64,000 nt of DNA, from contig JALMLS010000210.1 of NCBI GenBank assembly GCA_038496445.1, positions 62,001-126,000 of the forward strand. Reading direction: 5' to 3'. This document shows positions 19,918-32,492 of the stretch, one piece after another. The stretch's first letter is position 1; each line of letters begins with the position of its first letter. Position numbers and translations under genes: made by a program. The notes under the pieces are model-generated. The model had not been told where the DNA came from and made no database searches. It worked only from the letters and a program-made list of their open reading frames with translations. The stretch is from Trichosphaerium sp. ATCC 40318 (lineage: Eukaryota; Discosea; Flabellinia; Trichosidae).

Positions 19918-22900
19918 ATGTTGGCCAAGTATTGTTATATCTTAATTTTCTTCCTTGTAGCAGTGGTACATGCAGAAGTACAGGTAACGGAAATATCTGT
20001 TGAAATATCATCAGAAAATTTTGAACCAAAAAAAACTGAAAGAAACCTCATCTCCTTGTATCGTTAATAGCAATTTAGGCTTCTCTTTCTGTAACCTATG
20101 AAGTGGTACCACAATTAACGTATGGTGTAGATGTTTTAGAGAAAGCTACGTCATTGTATGGCGTGGAAGTTGTTAGAAACCCAACAAACGATTTTTCGCC
20201 GTTTTTGTCGATTCGTATCACGTGTACGCCAGAAAAAGATGGATTAAAGTGTAAAGAAAACCCTCAGCGTTTGAAAAATGAAGGTTTTAGAATCAATACC
20301 TCGGGTGATGTGGTTGTGCGTTTTTTTTTTGTCTTTTTCTTTGTCTTTTTCTTTTTTCAAAAACACAAAAAAAAAACGGTTGAAAAGTTTAAAGCTGTTG
20401 TGTTTAGACAGTCGAGTGTATGGACGTAGTAGGTTGTATGTACGGCCTTTTCGATATATCAGATCAAATCAGACATAAAGGAAACCTGATATCTGTACGT
20501 ACTTTTCCACAGACTTGGATCAACCGTTTTTCTTTTCTAACCCTGCAAGGTGTCTTCAAAAGTTGTCAACCCTTATTTGGAAAATAGAGGTCTCAAATTT
20601 AATGCGCCTCTTGGTACGTTACTAAATATCAATCAATACTTATATTTATTGAAAGACGCCCGGACACCTTCGTATGATGACACAGGATTATCTGCTCAGA
20701 GTAATATTTTGAACATGTGGGACATGTCTTTCTGGACTGAATACCTTGACACTATTGCTCTCTATCGTTTCAATACTTTGATGATATGGCAGCCACATCC
20801 TTTCCCTTCTTTGATAAAACTTGATGACTATCCCGATATTGCCTTAGAGGACATTGATCAGTGTAAGATTCCTCCAACATACAAACGAGGTACAACAAAA
20901 AAAAGACAAACTCAAATCAGCTTTTAACTTTATTTCTTCAGGTGTGTGGGGCGAACCCCAAGGTGTATCGGACTATGTATTAGACAACCTCAAAACTATA
21001 AAGAAGATTTCTATGTCTGAGAAAATTACTTTTTGGAAGAGCGTTATGAGCTACGCAAAACAACGTGGAGTACGTTCTGTCTTCTCTTGTTTGGATCTAT
21101 CACGTGACTAAAACAATATCTATTAGGTTAAAGTTTACTTTATTACGTGGAACGTAATCATGAACGCTGCTGAAGGACACTACGGAATAACTGCAAATCA
21201 AACGAATGAAAAAACAATCGCGTATCTTCGAGCAAGTGTTAAACAATTGTTGTTGACTTACCCTGATCTTTACGGCTTGGGTACACTTCAAAGACAACAC
21301 CACATTTTTGTACAACGACTAATCTACATCAGGTACAACACCTGGAGAACGCATGCATGCTAGGACAGATAAATATGCTAAAATGAAATGGATTTGGGAT
21401 ACGTATGGTGAAGGTATTTTAGATGCAAAGGTGTGCCTCTCTTCTCTAGTAGCACGTTTTTAAACTTCTTATTTAGAAAGTACAACCTGATAGAACAGTA
21501 TCTTGGATGAACCGTATTTGGCAAGGAGGAGTTGACAACATTATGACTGTACGACCAAAACAAAAACCCCAAAAAACACCCATCTGTGGACTCTTACTCT
21601 TGCTAGGACTTCGCCAGTAAATATCCTGATCCACTTGCAGTAAGTATGAAGTACTCAGATGCGCATGTATACTCGACTGTAGCACCTCCTTTTTACAGCG
21701 TACGAAGAACACAAGAAAAAGATCAGAATTGTTATTTTTTTTTTGATGTCATTTTTGCTTCTAATTTCGTTTCTTTAGGAAAAATTAAAGCCAGAGTTGG
21801 ATAAGTATCCAAAAATTAAAGCATGGATGACACTCCGTAATGACGGTATATTTGTATACAGATGGGGAGATCCTGACGTAAGTTCTGGTGATTTTTGTTG
21901 CTTGGTTTTTTTTTTTTTCTTATTTCACTGTCCACGTTTTTTGTAATAGCGTACGTTTCTCCGATAGATTTACGAACCTATCGTTGTGGTGTTTATTGTC
22001 TTTTAAAATACAGGGCAGTTTTTATTCTGAAACTCCGTCTAATTTGTTTTTCTTAAGTTTGTTAAACAATTTCTACTTCATCTACCAATTGAGAAAACCA
22101 CTGGCTTCGATATCGGTTCTGATGGATATATATGGGCACGTGAATGTGCTTCTTTACACCCACAGAGTCCAAGACAGCTAGAAGTCAAGAAACAATGGTA
22201 CTAACAAGTTCAACGAACAAAAATAAAAGCTAAACCTAAAACAAGGTTCCAATTCATGCTCTGGGGAAAAATGGGCTATGATATAAATACCACAACAACA
22301 TATTGGGCCGATGAAATGGATTCAAAATTTCCAGTAGTTAAACAGGCGGGATTGACACAAGTATTGTACAAGGTACGCCAATAAACAAAAGTCAACCTTT
22401 TTTGTTTTCCTCTTTCTTTTCTTCGGCAACCTTTCTTTTTTGTTTCTTAATACCTTCCGTGGTTTTTCTAATATCATTTCAATCTTTTAATTATTGTACA
22501 GGCATGGCAAGCTTCATCAAAGATTTTCCCTCTTGTTACAAAGTTCCACTGGCAAGATTGGGATTTTGAATGGGCTGTTGAGGTTTGTTATTAGCAATAG
22601 AGTTGTAATGCTTATCTTGAAATCTAATGTAAGTACAAAAGGGGTGCATGAACGTTCAAGAAGGATACCGAGATATTGGTACAAAACTAACGATGGCTTG
22701 AAAGCAAAACTCAGACCACTCTAACCATTTTCGATAGATGCTTTTATTTCAACGTCCACGATGGATTCTTCTGGCATTATTGATGTCCATGAATACGTAA
22801 TATCATATGTAATGTATGTATTGGGGTACTAAATATGTGTACTAGGTGTCAGATATTATAAAGCATACGAAACCTTCAGGAACTACGCCAGGTAAAAAGC

Positions 22901-23472
22901 AACCATAAGATGCAAACCAAGTAAACCCTTCAAATAGATGAAGTCTCAACGATGTTACATGGATTTGCTGACACTTGTGAAAGCGCTGTCACTACTCTCA
23001 CATCTAAATTAAGTCCAATCAATAACCAAGAACTAAAGTAAGTTCAAAAACCTTTGACCTTAGTACCCTTAATCTATGAACTAGTGAAACAGTTACTGAT
23101 ATTGCTGCAATGGGATTTGTTGGTAGATACTACGCGTATAAGATATCCGCAGCTGTTCAACTATATCTCTATGACGTACAACACTATCGTTTGCGTTTAC
23201 TGAAATACTTCTAACACAAGTAATTAGATGACTAAAAACAGCACTGCTAAATCTCAAGCTGTCAATCTTTTGGAAAGCGCAGCTAAGTAAGATTTTTCTC
23301 GATTGCACGTGCTCTTTTTTTGACTTTTTTTTCTGTCAAGGAGTTGGGAAGGATATGCCACGTCTTCAACATCTCAATATCGCCCACAGCTTCTAGCGCG
23401 TACTAGAACATTGGATTGGAATGGTCTATTAACGAATGTTAAGAATGATATTCAGATAGCTAAAAACAGATG
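19918..23472 (+). CDS. Secreted glycoside hydrolase-like protein (alpha-glucuronidase/GH67-like)
   Basis: The ATG at 19918 begins a signal peptide (MLAKYCYILIFFLVAVVHA). About 18 exons follow. After the signal comes a domain of the type that precedes GH20/GH67 barrels: LSVTYEVVPQLTYGVDVLEK, NEGFRINTSGDV, VVGCMYGLFDISDQIR. The barrel begins RGLKFNAPLDARTPSYDDTG (joined across an intron) and continues FWTEYLDTIALYRFNTLMIW, HPFPSLIKLDDYPDIALEDI, WGEPQGVSDYVLDNL, ITWNVIMNAAEGHYGI, DRTVSWMNRIWQGG, GSDGYIWARE, MLWGKMGYDINTTTTYWADE and FHWQDWDFEWAVE. The C-terminal part is helical, ending at TGA 23470-23472. The RG-K-FN-PLDARTPSY stretch recalls uncharacterised bacterial secreted enzymes. The substrate is unknown; the exact GH family is inference. 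Confidence 0.7.
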
Positions 23473-23567
23473 AACTGTTCAAATCAATAAATAATTTGAT
23501 CCCAAGTAGTTTCAACGCCTGTTTTATTATTTTTACCAACACGTGGGGTACAAAAAGGACTTTAAAT

Positions 23568-25013
23568 TTAAAACCTACTACTGGTAGATAAAAGAAAGTT
23601 TAGCTCATTATCTGTGCATGTAGGCAGTTTAATGCGAATTTTAAGACTATAGCCTTTGCCTTTGTTTGTTCTCTTGACATCAACCACCTTTTAAAAAAAG
23701 AACTTGTTATTACGTTCACTTTAATTTAAAACAAAGACTTACAGTATTGCCAAGTACTTTTTTGATATAGTTTAGGAAGTGAGGTAAGAACTTGTTGGAG
23801 GTTTGAAAGTCTTCAAATATAGCAACACCGCTACTCTTTTTTTATTATGTGAATACTAAGTTTTGGCTGTGTACTTTACAAGGATAGTATAGTATAGAAG
23901 TAATTACACGTGTATTTATGGACTTCATTACAAGAGTTACAGTTAACAATACAAGGCACTATTCCAGCATCCATACTCTTCTGTATTTGTGTTCCATATT
24001 TTTTCACCTGACTCGTGCTTAAACTGCAATAGAATCCACGATTTTGGTTTTTTAGTGTCCACAGGTAATAAAATACCAGGTATGCCATCTCTAGTCGTAC
24101 TTTGAAAAGTCCCGTAAAACTTAAAACTTTTCGTTTTGTCTGCCTTGATTTTAGTGGACTCCTCCTTTGAGCCCGCTTTATCGTGTATGTTTATTACGTG
24201 ATGTGTACAATGAAAGGTCACGTGAGGCCCTTCCATTGTGCACGTGCCTTTGTGAACTACATCAGTGTAGCTTTCGGTACCATAGTAACTATAATCGTTC
24301 TTGTAGACATACTCAAAAGTGTACTTATTTTTCGTTATTTTGAAAGTGAGTCTGTAAGAAAATTTATCTTCTCCGTACTTTAAAGGTTTGACAATAACTT
24401 TAAAGTACGTACCAATACGGTCTACAGTAGGAGGTAGAAATTCACCAATGTAGCGTATAAGTTCAAAAGGAAGAGTTGCAAGTGTAGGGCTATTCTTCCA
24501 AGCAAGGATCAACCAAATTCTATATTTAGAGCAACAATCATTGTCTACTTTTGGACGATGCATAGCACGCGAAATGGATATCCAAGACTCATTTTTAGCC
24601 AATTTGCCAGGTATAGAATCATGTTGAAGTGAGTGAATAAGTGCATCATGTTGTAGAACGAGGGATTCGAGCACGCGGAGTTCAGGTGTTGTGATTTTGA
24701 GGTTTAAGCCTTCTATCAAGGTTGTTGGTGTAATTTTGTCGTCTATATAGTAGTGGCTGCCCGAATTAGGTCGTTTAACGAGTTTAACGCAATTTTTATC
24801 ATCTTTTGTTGTACGAACGAAAAGAAGGCCATAATTCGCGTTTCCGAATTGTGTTATGAACATAGCGAGCCGTGTGAAGGGATTTGAGGATGACAATGCA
24901 ATTTTCAACCTAACGTAGCTGAGAAGCACGCCATTACATCCTAACTTTCCTAGCCGTTGTGAAGTCGTCAAAAACTGTTGTACACTCTGTTTTGTGGTAT
25001 CACTCCTTGACAT
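23568..25013 (-). CDS. F-box-like protein, about 417 aa
   Basis: The ATG is at 25013. A long first exon runs to about 23950. A consensus-like donor (GTATTG) then joins in phase to an acceptor near 23850, and a second intron lies near 23744-23690. The protein ends KIRIKLPTCTDNELNFLL..SRF with the stop at 23568. If the first splice is wrong, the product ends at 23943 (356 aa). Residues about 185-205 resemble a short F-box (LATLPFELIRYIGEFLPP). The C-terminal half is beta-rich (FSYRLTFKITKNKYTFEYVY, GPHVTFHCTHHVINIHDK). The first 170 residues have no recognised domain. The function is inferred only from the F-box-like segment. Confidence 0.6.
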
Positions 25014-25559
25014 TTGCTGCGGTCTTTGCTGCGGTTTGAGGTGATGGAAAATACAAAACTTAACATTTTAAGTTGTTTACTGAATTACACAGAACGCACA
25101 TCAGTTAGCAAAATGCGACTAGAACGCTAAAGTACTCCACCTTTCCTGTATGTACCATGCAACAGCATACGTTACTATTCTCTGATTACATTTTCTCATG
25201 GTTACTGATAGTCTGTTGGCATTAATATGTATTCTCTGAAAAATTGTGTACCAACCTTTTTCCTACAACTAAGGCCACGTCTCTTACACGTATTCTCATC
25301 TTTCGTGTGCCCTTTAACGTTTCACTGTACATTGTCACCGAAAATACGACAGCACGTGCGCCAAAGGGACGAAAAGAAAACAACTATGTTGGAAATACAC
25401 AGAGCTATTATGGCCAAGTTCAGTTTTTGGTCCGTGATACATCGTGTAGACTATGTAAGCCACTCACAGAGTCTCATGAAGTCATAAAGAAACCTTGTTT
25501 CAATGAAAGCAAGCGAAGCACTTCTTCTTGAGGTTTGAACATACTCCAACACTCTTACC
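25014..25559. other. Divergent spacer with a possible short coding exon
   Basis: This is the promoter region between the F-box-like gene (-) and the sirtuin (+). A plus-strand frame at about 25266-25531 (containing VPFNVSLYIVTENTTARAPK and CRLCKPLTESHEV) looks more protein-like than chance but has no clear start. It is noted, not called. Confidence 0.3.
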
Positions 25560-26928
25560 ATGGCAGAGTCTAAGAGCATCCTGGGCTCTATTTCTTCTTT
25601 TGACAGGTCAAAACTCTCTCGTACGACAACGAAAGTAACTAGAGGCGCTCTTGGAGCTGGTAATAACGAATTCAAGCGTAAGAGTGTATAATGGTAGCTT
25701 ATAGACGATCAAGACTTTAAAGATGATAAAACAGAGTATTTCGACACTCCCTCTGAGTTCTATACAAAGGTAAGCCCAACACTATCGTAATTGTCCAACG
25801 CAGACTCAGATAAGACGACTGGCTCAACTGATACGCGATTCCAATTACACAGTGTATTTTACAGGTGCTGGGATTAGCACAGCAGCAGATTTGCCTGGTA
25901 CACGACACTCTTAGCTTTTTTAATTCCACTTTGCTTTGCTGGTTTTTTTCTTCTTGTGAAGTGTTGTGCTTGGTGTTGTATTAAAATTTGGTAGACTACC
26001 GAAGTCCTCAAGGTGTATGGACACTGAAAGAGAAAGATAAAATGATTAAGCCTCACATAGATATTAAAAATGCAATACCAACAGCACGTGATTGTTGATT
26101 TAATTTTTTTTGTTTCAAAAGCCTTAATGGGCTTTTTTAGACAGCGCATATGGCCTTGGTTGGTCTTGAAAAAGCGGGTAAATGTCAAGCAGTAGTAACT
26201 ACAAATCTTGATGCATTGCACGTGAAAAGTGGGTTAGCAAAGGCAAATGTTTTTGAACTACATGGAAGTCGCTTGAAAGGTTATTAGACGCACACTAATT
26301 GCTCTCACTTCTAAACAACAATATGTATAGTTGCTTCAGCTGTTGGTTTTGGCTGGGATCTACCAAAAGAAGAGTTTGATGGAGCTAAAAGTCACTCATC
26401 AAAGGCTGATTTGGCAATTGTCTTAGGTTTCTTAAGTTTTTCTTATATCAAACTGCTGCTCGTTTCACTGACCATGTTTAGGGTCAAGTATGCGCGTTAA
26501 ACCAGCTTGTGAATTACCTCAGCTATGTTATAAAAAGACAAGTGGAACTGGAAAGTTAGTAATCGTTAATCTCCAAAAAACACCTTTTGATTCAGATGCT
26601 CACTTAATAATTCGTGTAAGCCAAACACTCTATTTGTTTGTTTCTCATGCTTCGTTTTTACTTATAACATATAAAAAAGGGTGAACTAGATGACGTGATG
26701 GTGCACTTGATGAAGGAACTGCATATACAGATCCCTGAGATGACAGTTGATGGCATAAAAATACCTCGGAAAGAAGTACCAGATATTGCTTTAAAGTATT
26801 CAAACAGAACGACTCGTCAAAACGTTACAACGAAGAGAGCCATACATAATTTTATTCAAAAATTTGGTGACGCTGAGTCAGAATCAGATTCAGAGTCAGA
26901 TAGCAACCAAGATGACTTTGAAGATTAA
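25560..26928 (+). CDS. SIRT6/7-like sirtuin lacking the zinc-binding module
   Basis: The ATG is at 25560 and the TAA at 26926-26928. Exons joined by eye give EYFDTPSEFYTKVRRLAQLI, YFTGAGISTAADLP, DYRSPQGVWTLKEKDKMI, HMALVGLEKAGKCQAVV, TTNLDALHVKSGL, FELHGSRLK, then directly ASAVGFGWDLPKEEFDGAKS, ADLAIVLGSSMRVKPACELP and GKLVIVNLQKTPFDSDAHLI. These cover the NAD+ motifs (GAGIS, the Asn and Asp of TTNLDALH), the catalytic His (ELHG) and the GSS and VNLQ motifs. The four zinc-ligand cysteines normally found after the catalytic His are absent, replaced by about 30 residues. TQN is changed to TTN. The tail is acidic (SESDSESDSNQDDFED). It is a likely NAD+-dependent deacylase or ADP-ribosyl transferase; activity is uncertain. 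Confidence 0.82.
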
Positions 26929-27307
26929 AAAAAACATCCAAAAAATTACTAAAAGGAGGCTAAACATCTCATATTATCTTCACACCATTCGTCAGGATAA
27001 GAATGAAATGCTCACAATAATTTGTACAAAGGCTTTACTAGTATTGGGAAGATCTTCCATTGGCGTTATTGTGAAAAAGGTTAACATAATAACGAACATT
27101 ACAATAAGCTAAATAAAATATTTATATCTAGTTTTTATTTACAAAGTTTACACATGAGAATCAAAGTATTACTGGGGTAAACCTCTAGCATACTTTACTT
27201 CTAAGCTGTTATCTATGTTGTTTGCAGGAACTCTAAATCTAGCTCTAGCACCCCTCCTACAGTAGTAAAACTTAGCAACAATAAGGCAAGCTCAATGATG
27301 GTTTGAA
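26929..27307. other. Spacer between convergent genes
   Basis: It holds the 3' ends of the sirtuin and the coiled-coil gene. AATAAA-like sequence occurs near 27112. No gene is supported. Confidence 0.4.
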
Positions 27308-28757
27308 CTATACGTACTTTTTTGAAGCACCCAAGTCTTTGAGTAGTGAATCTACATTAAAATCACCTTCTTTAGGTGATTTTTGCCAAGCATATTGCTG
27401 TGCAGGACTATTCGCTATTTTCTTAGCTGCTTCTCTTTGTGCTTTAATTTTTTCAAGTTTCTTATATTTTTCTGCATTAGCTGCCATACGTTCTCTTTCT
27501 TGTTTATACTTTTCAACATGCTGGGCTCGAAGTTCATTTTTTCTTTTCTCAAGATGTCTAACTCTCCTTGCTTCTTGTTCTTGTATCTGTCTCCTGAATT
27601 GTTCTCTTTCAGCTTCAGAATACATGACTTCTTTTTTCTCTTCAACATTGTTCTGTTGACTTGAAACACTCTGTTGTTGTCGTCTTTGTTGCTGTTTTTG
27701 AGGAGGCCTGCTAAACCTATCAACTGTCTCTATAGCTACTATACGAGAAGGTTGCCTTGGATTTTGGTTTTGTTGTGCCTTAGATGGCATGGAGGCCCGA
27801 TTTAGTATTCTTTGTTTAAGTCTTTGTTCAGCTGCAGTTATATCTGCAATAATATTATTCTCCTCAATCTCTCTATCACGTTTCTGTTTCATTACTCTCT
27901 CTTCTCGAGCTAGTCTCTCTTGTTTTAGACGTTCTAGATGCTCTCTTTTCTGCCTTGCAAGCCTATCCTTCTCTATCTGTGCCTTTCTATCTATTTCTCG
28001 TTGTTTTTTCTTCTCTTGTTGTCTTTTGATGTCAGCTATACGGTACTGCTCTGCAAGAGCTTGTTGCCTTGCAAACTCATCTTGTTGATACTTTTCTTGT
28101 TCTTGACGTATAGCATCAAGCCTTTCTTTAGCAGCCTGTTGACTTAGCTGAAAGCCTGAGATTCTCTCAGCTTGTTTTTGAGATTTTGGAGTTGTTCTGG
28201 CTTCTGGCTCACGCACGCTCACGGTACGCGTTGCTCCTCGCTTTTGTTGCGAGTAATTAGCGCTAGGAACTCGCGAAGATGTGCTGCTACCTTGTAAAAC
28301 TCTATCTATGTAGCTATCGAATTCTTCTTTAGTTTCCATGCGCTGGGAGGGAGCTCTAGCTACTGGAGTGTCATAAAACGTGTTTGACTCGAGTAGTAGA
28401 TCTAGCTCCCCGTCTAGCTCGGAGAGTATTGCGTGCGAGGTAGACGGACCTTTTACACGCGTTAGAACGGCTTTTGGTGTAAAATGCGTAACTGGGCTCC
28501 GTGTTTGGCTTGTCGTTCTCAAGATCATCTACTAAGCCATCCAACTCGTTTCGAAACTGTGAAAACCGACCAGGCGCTTTTCTACTTTCGGTACTTTGCA
28601 GCTGATAGTCCTAAACGCCTATTTAGACTCGAAATTCGCGTTTTAAGCTGTTTATTTCAAACTAGCGCACATTTCCGACGCTAAGTGTACCAACATCATC
28701 CATCAAACCTTCTAGTAAAGCATTTACTTGTTGAGAGAACCTAGGCTCACTTGACAT
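27308..28757 (-). CDS. Coiled-coil protein, about 430 aa
   Basis: The long exon 28528-27308 encodes 400 residues, mostly a continuous Glu/Arg/Lys/Gln-rich coiled coil (for example QEKYQQDEFARQQALAEQYR). It ends in a short tail, PKEGDFNVDSLLKDLGASKK. Upstream at 28757 an ATG begins SSEPRFSQQVNALLEGLMDD, which could be exon 1 joined by an intron to about 28528. The join is ambiguous, since the acceptor sits next to an in-frame TAG, so the alternative is a start at 28528. The composition resembles structural or ciliary/cytoskeletal coiled coils; no specific family is recognised. The opposite strand shows a long Ser/Phe/Cys-rich open frame that is only a shadow of this composition. Confidence 0.7.
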
Positions 28758-29201
28758 TGTATTTACGTCTTTTTGGAGCTACAAAGTTGAGTCAATTTTT
28801 TTAATCACTTTCCCTGAACGACTAAAGTAGTCGCAACGATTCAACCGTTAACAACAAAAACTGAAAAATTTGTCACGTGCACTAGGCCACAAACATTTAC
28901 TAAACAATGTCAAAACGGTGCCTTGTGGTATGCTTCTTTTATACGCTGTCAAATTGATATCAGAATTAGTTGTAGCAATAAATACAAGAATTAACAAAAA
29001 GTGTTCCTTCGTCAGTTTCTAAAGCCATAGCTAAACATGTACTGTTTGTTTTGCTTCATTAAGTACTGGCGAATATTTATATATAACCAACTTAAAAGTA
29101 GTGGTTCTTCACAGTCTATAGTGCAGTGAATCAGGATGGCGTTAGAATGTAACTTTTTTTTTATTGTAACACTAGCAAATACGGAGAATAATTTTGGGTT
29201 T
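28758..29201. other. Spacer
   Basis: This is the 5' flank of the coiled-coil gene and 3' flank of the DUF4139-ubiquitin gene. It contains a TCACGTGC site near 28875. No gene is supported. Confidence 0.4.
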
Positions 29202-32200
29202 CTAGTTCATTGTGCTGTGAAGTTCACGTGCAATGCTTCCAGCATTCATCTTCATTTCTTTCAAAGTAGAAGCAAGAGCACGACTTTCTGCTTGATATTT
29301 ATCAATCTTACTGCGTGTCTTGATGAGATCATCTTCTTCTTTGTTCAGATCCTTCAAGTAACGAGCAACCAAATCTTTTGCTTGTATGTTCTCCAAACTC
29401 TTAATATTCTCTCTTAGACGCTTTTGATTAACAAATATCGTCTTAATATGTTGTTCAAAGGAGGTGATTTGTCTTTGAATCTCACTTTTCTTCGCTTGCG
29501 TTGTGATGACCTTAAAAGGAAAAAAGTAAGAAAAAAACAGGTTCGATGATTGGAGTGCTCTCAGGAGGTGTACCTCTGCTACCATTTTCAATAGTGAATC
29601 ATCCAAGAGAGGACCGCTATCTTGATCAATAGCGGATCCAGCACGCCATCTATGCAAGTCACGTGTTGTGTAACTCTCGCGCGTGACAACGCTAAGTGCA
29701 GCTTTGGTTTCTCCTTTCTTAACAATGTTCTTGACAGTTTGAAATACTTCCTTACTCAAAACACCTACACAAACATACAGTTAAAGAAAGGTTCAAAGAA
29801 GGTACAAATGAAAACTGTTAATGACATACCTTGAGCAATAAGTGGTTTTGCTTGTTGTTTGATAAATGTAGTAAGAGAAGAAACACCATTAACTACTTTA
29901 TCGTATCTAAAAAAAAAAACGTGTCAAAAAACAAGTTCAGTTTCTAATGTTTTAGCTTGTGCTCAATGTCTTTCTTCGCGTACGTTGCTTCTTCAGATAC
30001 CACGAATGTTATCTCTTCTTGTGGCTTGATAGAGAAAGCATAACGAGAAAATCCCATAACGCTCTTTACACAGTTTTCTTCAGTTGTAATAACGAAGCCA
30101 CCAAACTTAACGTCTGCGGTGTGATCAACATAGAACTTGCTGATAGTACGTTCAGTGTTGTTATTCTTGACTACGTATTTAGTCTTTTTGGTACGTCTAT
30201 GTGTAAGTCGGCAACCTACCGCACATGGTCAGCAACTATCAGAAAAAAGCGAATGACGTTATCTGAAAAAAATCTTTGACAAAGCGCTCTTACCTGTTGG
30301 AATCTTATCGCCGGCCAAGTTTTCTGCACTTAAAATCACTACACTCTCACAAATATCGCTTTGCAATTTTGAAGGATTTGTCTAGAACAGTACTTAGCGA
30401 ATCAAAGCTAAAACACGAATGGCTAAGAAAAAAGTTATATTATGGCGTACCTTGGTTACACTAACGGTTGTATCCATACCGTACTGTACAAGTGCGTCAT
30501 CACCAGGTACCATAGGTGTAAACTCATTTTGGGCAACAAAGCGACCACCTTCAAGTACAGAAATGCTTCCAGGAGCAAGAACCATTCCAGTGTTGTTTAC
30601 GAGATGTACTGCACGAATAGCATTGATTTGGCTCTCTTTTGGGTCATACACAAGGACACAAGATCCATCAATATCCAATGAAGCGATAGGAACAAGTGCA
30701 CTAGACTTGCTTCGGATTCTATAACAACAATAATTAAAACTCGACCTTCAAAAGCGAAGAAACGACTTCGAGCCAAAAAACAACTTTTCAGAAATGATTT
30801 TTCTTCGAAAAAGAACATGCACGACAACAATAAGTCAACTTCGAAGAATGAAAAGGTAAGCACGTACGATACTGGTGTTTTGATTGAATAAACAACATGT
30901 TCAGCAATGCCACTTAGCTGTAAGCTATCCAAAGACTCAAAATCTTGATCATCATTTGCAGCTTTTCTGGAACCTCCATCACCACGAAGACGAAGGACGA
31001 GGTGAAGTGTTGATTCTTTTTGAATATTGTAGTCTGATAAAGTGCGTCCATCCTCAAGCTGTTTACCAGCGAAAATCAAACGTTGTTGATCTGGAGGAAT
31101 GCCTTCTTTGTCTTGAATCTTTTGTTTTACATTTGCCACTCTGTCGCTTGGACTGACGTCCAATGTTACAGTCTTACCAGTGAGCGTCTTTACAAAAAGT
31201 TGCATACCACCACCGCCACCGTATGAAGATGTCTTGGCTTGCATTTTCTTGGTTTGGGTGTTAGATTGATTAGACATGAGCTCAAGTTCATTTGCGACGA
31301 GTTTCAATGAAATGTCAAGCCAGTCTTCATGAGTTGGGTTCTGAACAATGTCAGTACGATTATATAAACGGAGATGCTCTGAAAAGCGCGTGTGATACGT
31401 ACATTAACTTGTCCAAAGATAGATAAAGGATGTTTGGATTGTTTAGTAGCTTCTTCAGCAGCAGGAACTTCAATACGGTACGAGCACTTCCACTCTTTTG
31501 CTTCTTCGATGTACGAAGCCCATACATTGTTATCTTGTTCCTTTTTCTTTTCTTTCGCGCCTTCATTACCAGAAACACGAACAAGAATTTGGGTCTTTCC
31601 AGTAGCATGCTAAACACGTGGGTGAGTTTTTTACGGATTTTATGGATTCTGTGGATTTTTATGGATTTTTATGTTAAAACGTACTTCAACTGGTCTTTTT
31701 GCTGTGAATTGCTTTGTGAGGAATAGTTCTAGCTCTTTTTGGAGCTTTTGATCAAGCATTGCAATAGTTACGACGTCTCTCAAACGAACGCTTCTTATGA
31801 CAGTAGATTCCTTCTCGGAGCATGCCATACGCAGAATATAACCGTCTTCAGTGGTTGCTACCCTTTAAAGAAGAGATTTAAGAAAAAACGACTCGACAGT
31901 TTTAAAAATAAAACGTACCCGTTGTTACATGGTACAGTGAACTTGTGAGACTCTACAAGCAATACTTTGCCGCTAAAATTATCAGTTGAAGTGCTTATCT
32001 TTACAGAGCATCCAACACAAGATCTGAGGAAAGCTATAAACGTATTGTTAGACACAACGAAGAAAGTTTAGTCAAAAACGCCGAAAAACGGTTTAATAGT
32101 TGATCAAGTGGTGGTTGTGTACCATTCAAGTTAGTGGCGTGGCTGAATCTATAATTGTGTGTTAATAAGACGGCTTTTGGAGTTTATAATTAGGAGCATA

Positions 32201-32492
32201 CCTGTAAGTCTCTGTGACCACTTTACGTGTATCTCTGGATGCAGCATCGGCTAAATCAGTATCGTAGCTAAAAGCGATTAGGCGATAAAAATAAAAGCAA
32301 TCAAATGTACCTAATGGTTACTTCACCAGGAGCGTGTACGCTCAGAGTGTCTACAATGAGCTGTTTTCTCGCTATTGGTACAGATAGACTATACTCATTC
32401 TTATCTTCACTAGACAACGCTGCTTCTCTCTCAAAATAAGCCAAGTCGTTCTTGTAGATAGTTACACGCTTTAAATCAAGATTTGATGTCAT
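29202..32492 (-). CDS. DUF4139-type protein with an embedded ubiquitin domain
   Basis: The ATG is at 32492 ([20 protein letters not shown]) and the stop at 29202, with at least ten introns. The first segments match the DUF4139/DUF4140 N-terminus (V-T-I-Y-K-N-x-A, then [18 protein letters not shown]). DUF4139 is a predicted beta-rich scaffold. It continues with [17 protein letters not shown] and [18 protein letters not shown], then a Gly-rich linker and a near-perfect ubiquitin (about 31205-30970): [17 protein letters not shown] through [11 protein letters not shown]. After it the DUF4139 pattern resumes ([53 protein letters not shown]), and a helical coiled coil ends the protein. The ubiquitin ends RLRGDGG, so Gly76 is Asp and normal cleavage or conjugation is unlikely. 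Lysines 6, 11, 27, 29, 33, 48 and 63 are kept. Confidence 0.88.

Noticed and set aside
24386-24420. Possible 35-nt intron (GTACGT...AAAG) in the F-box-like gene
   Set aside because: Removing it shifts the frame to an early stop, while reading through keeps the protein open.
27303-27659. Plus-strand Ser/Cys/Leu-rich frame (with others up to 28147)
   Set aside because: These are antisense to the coiled-coil gene, which has a continuous 400-residue exon.
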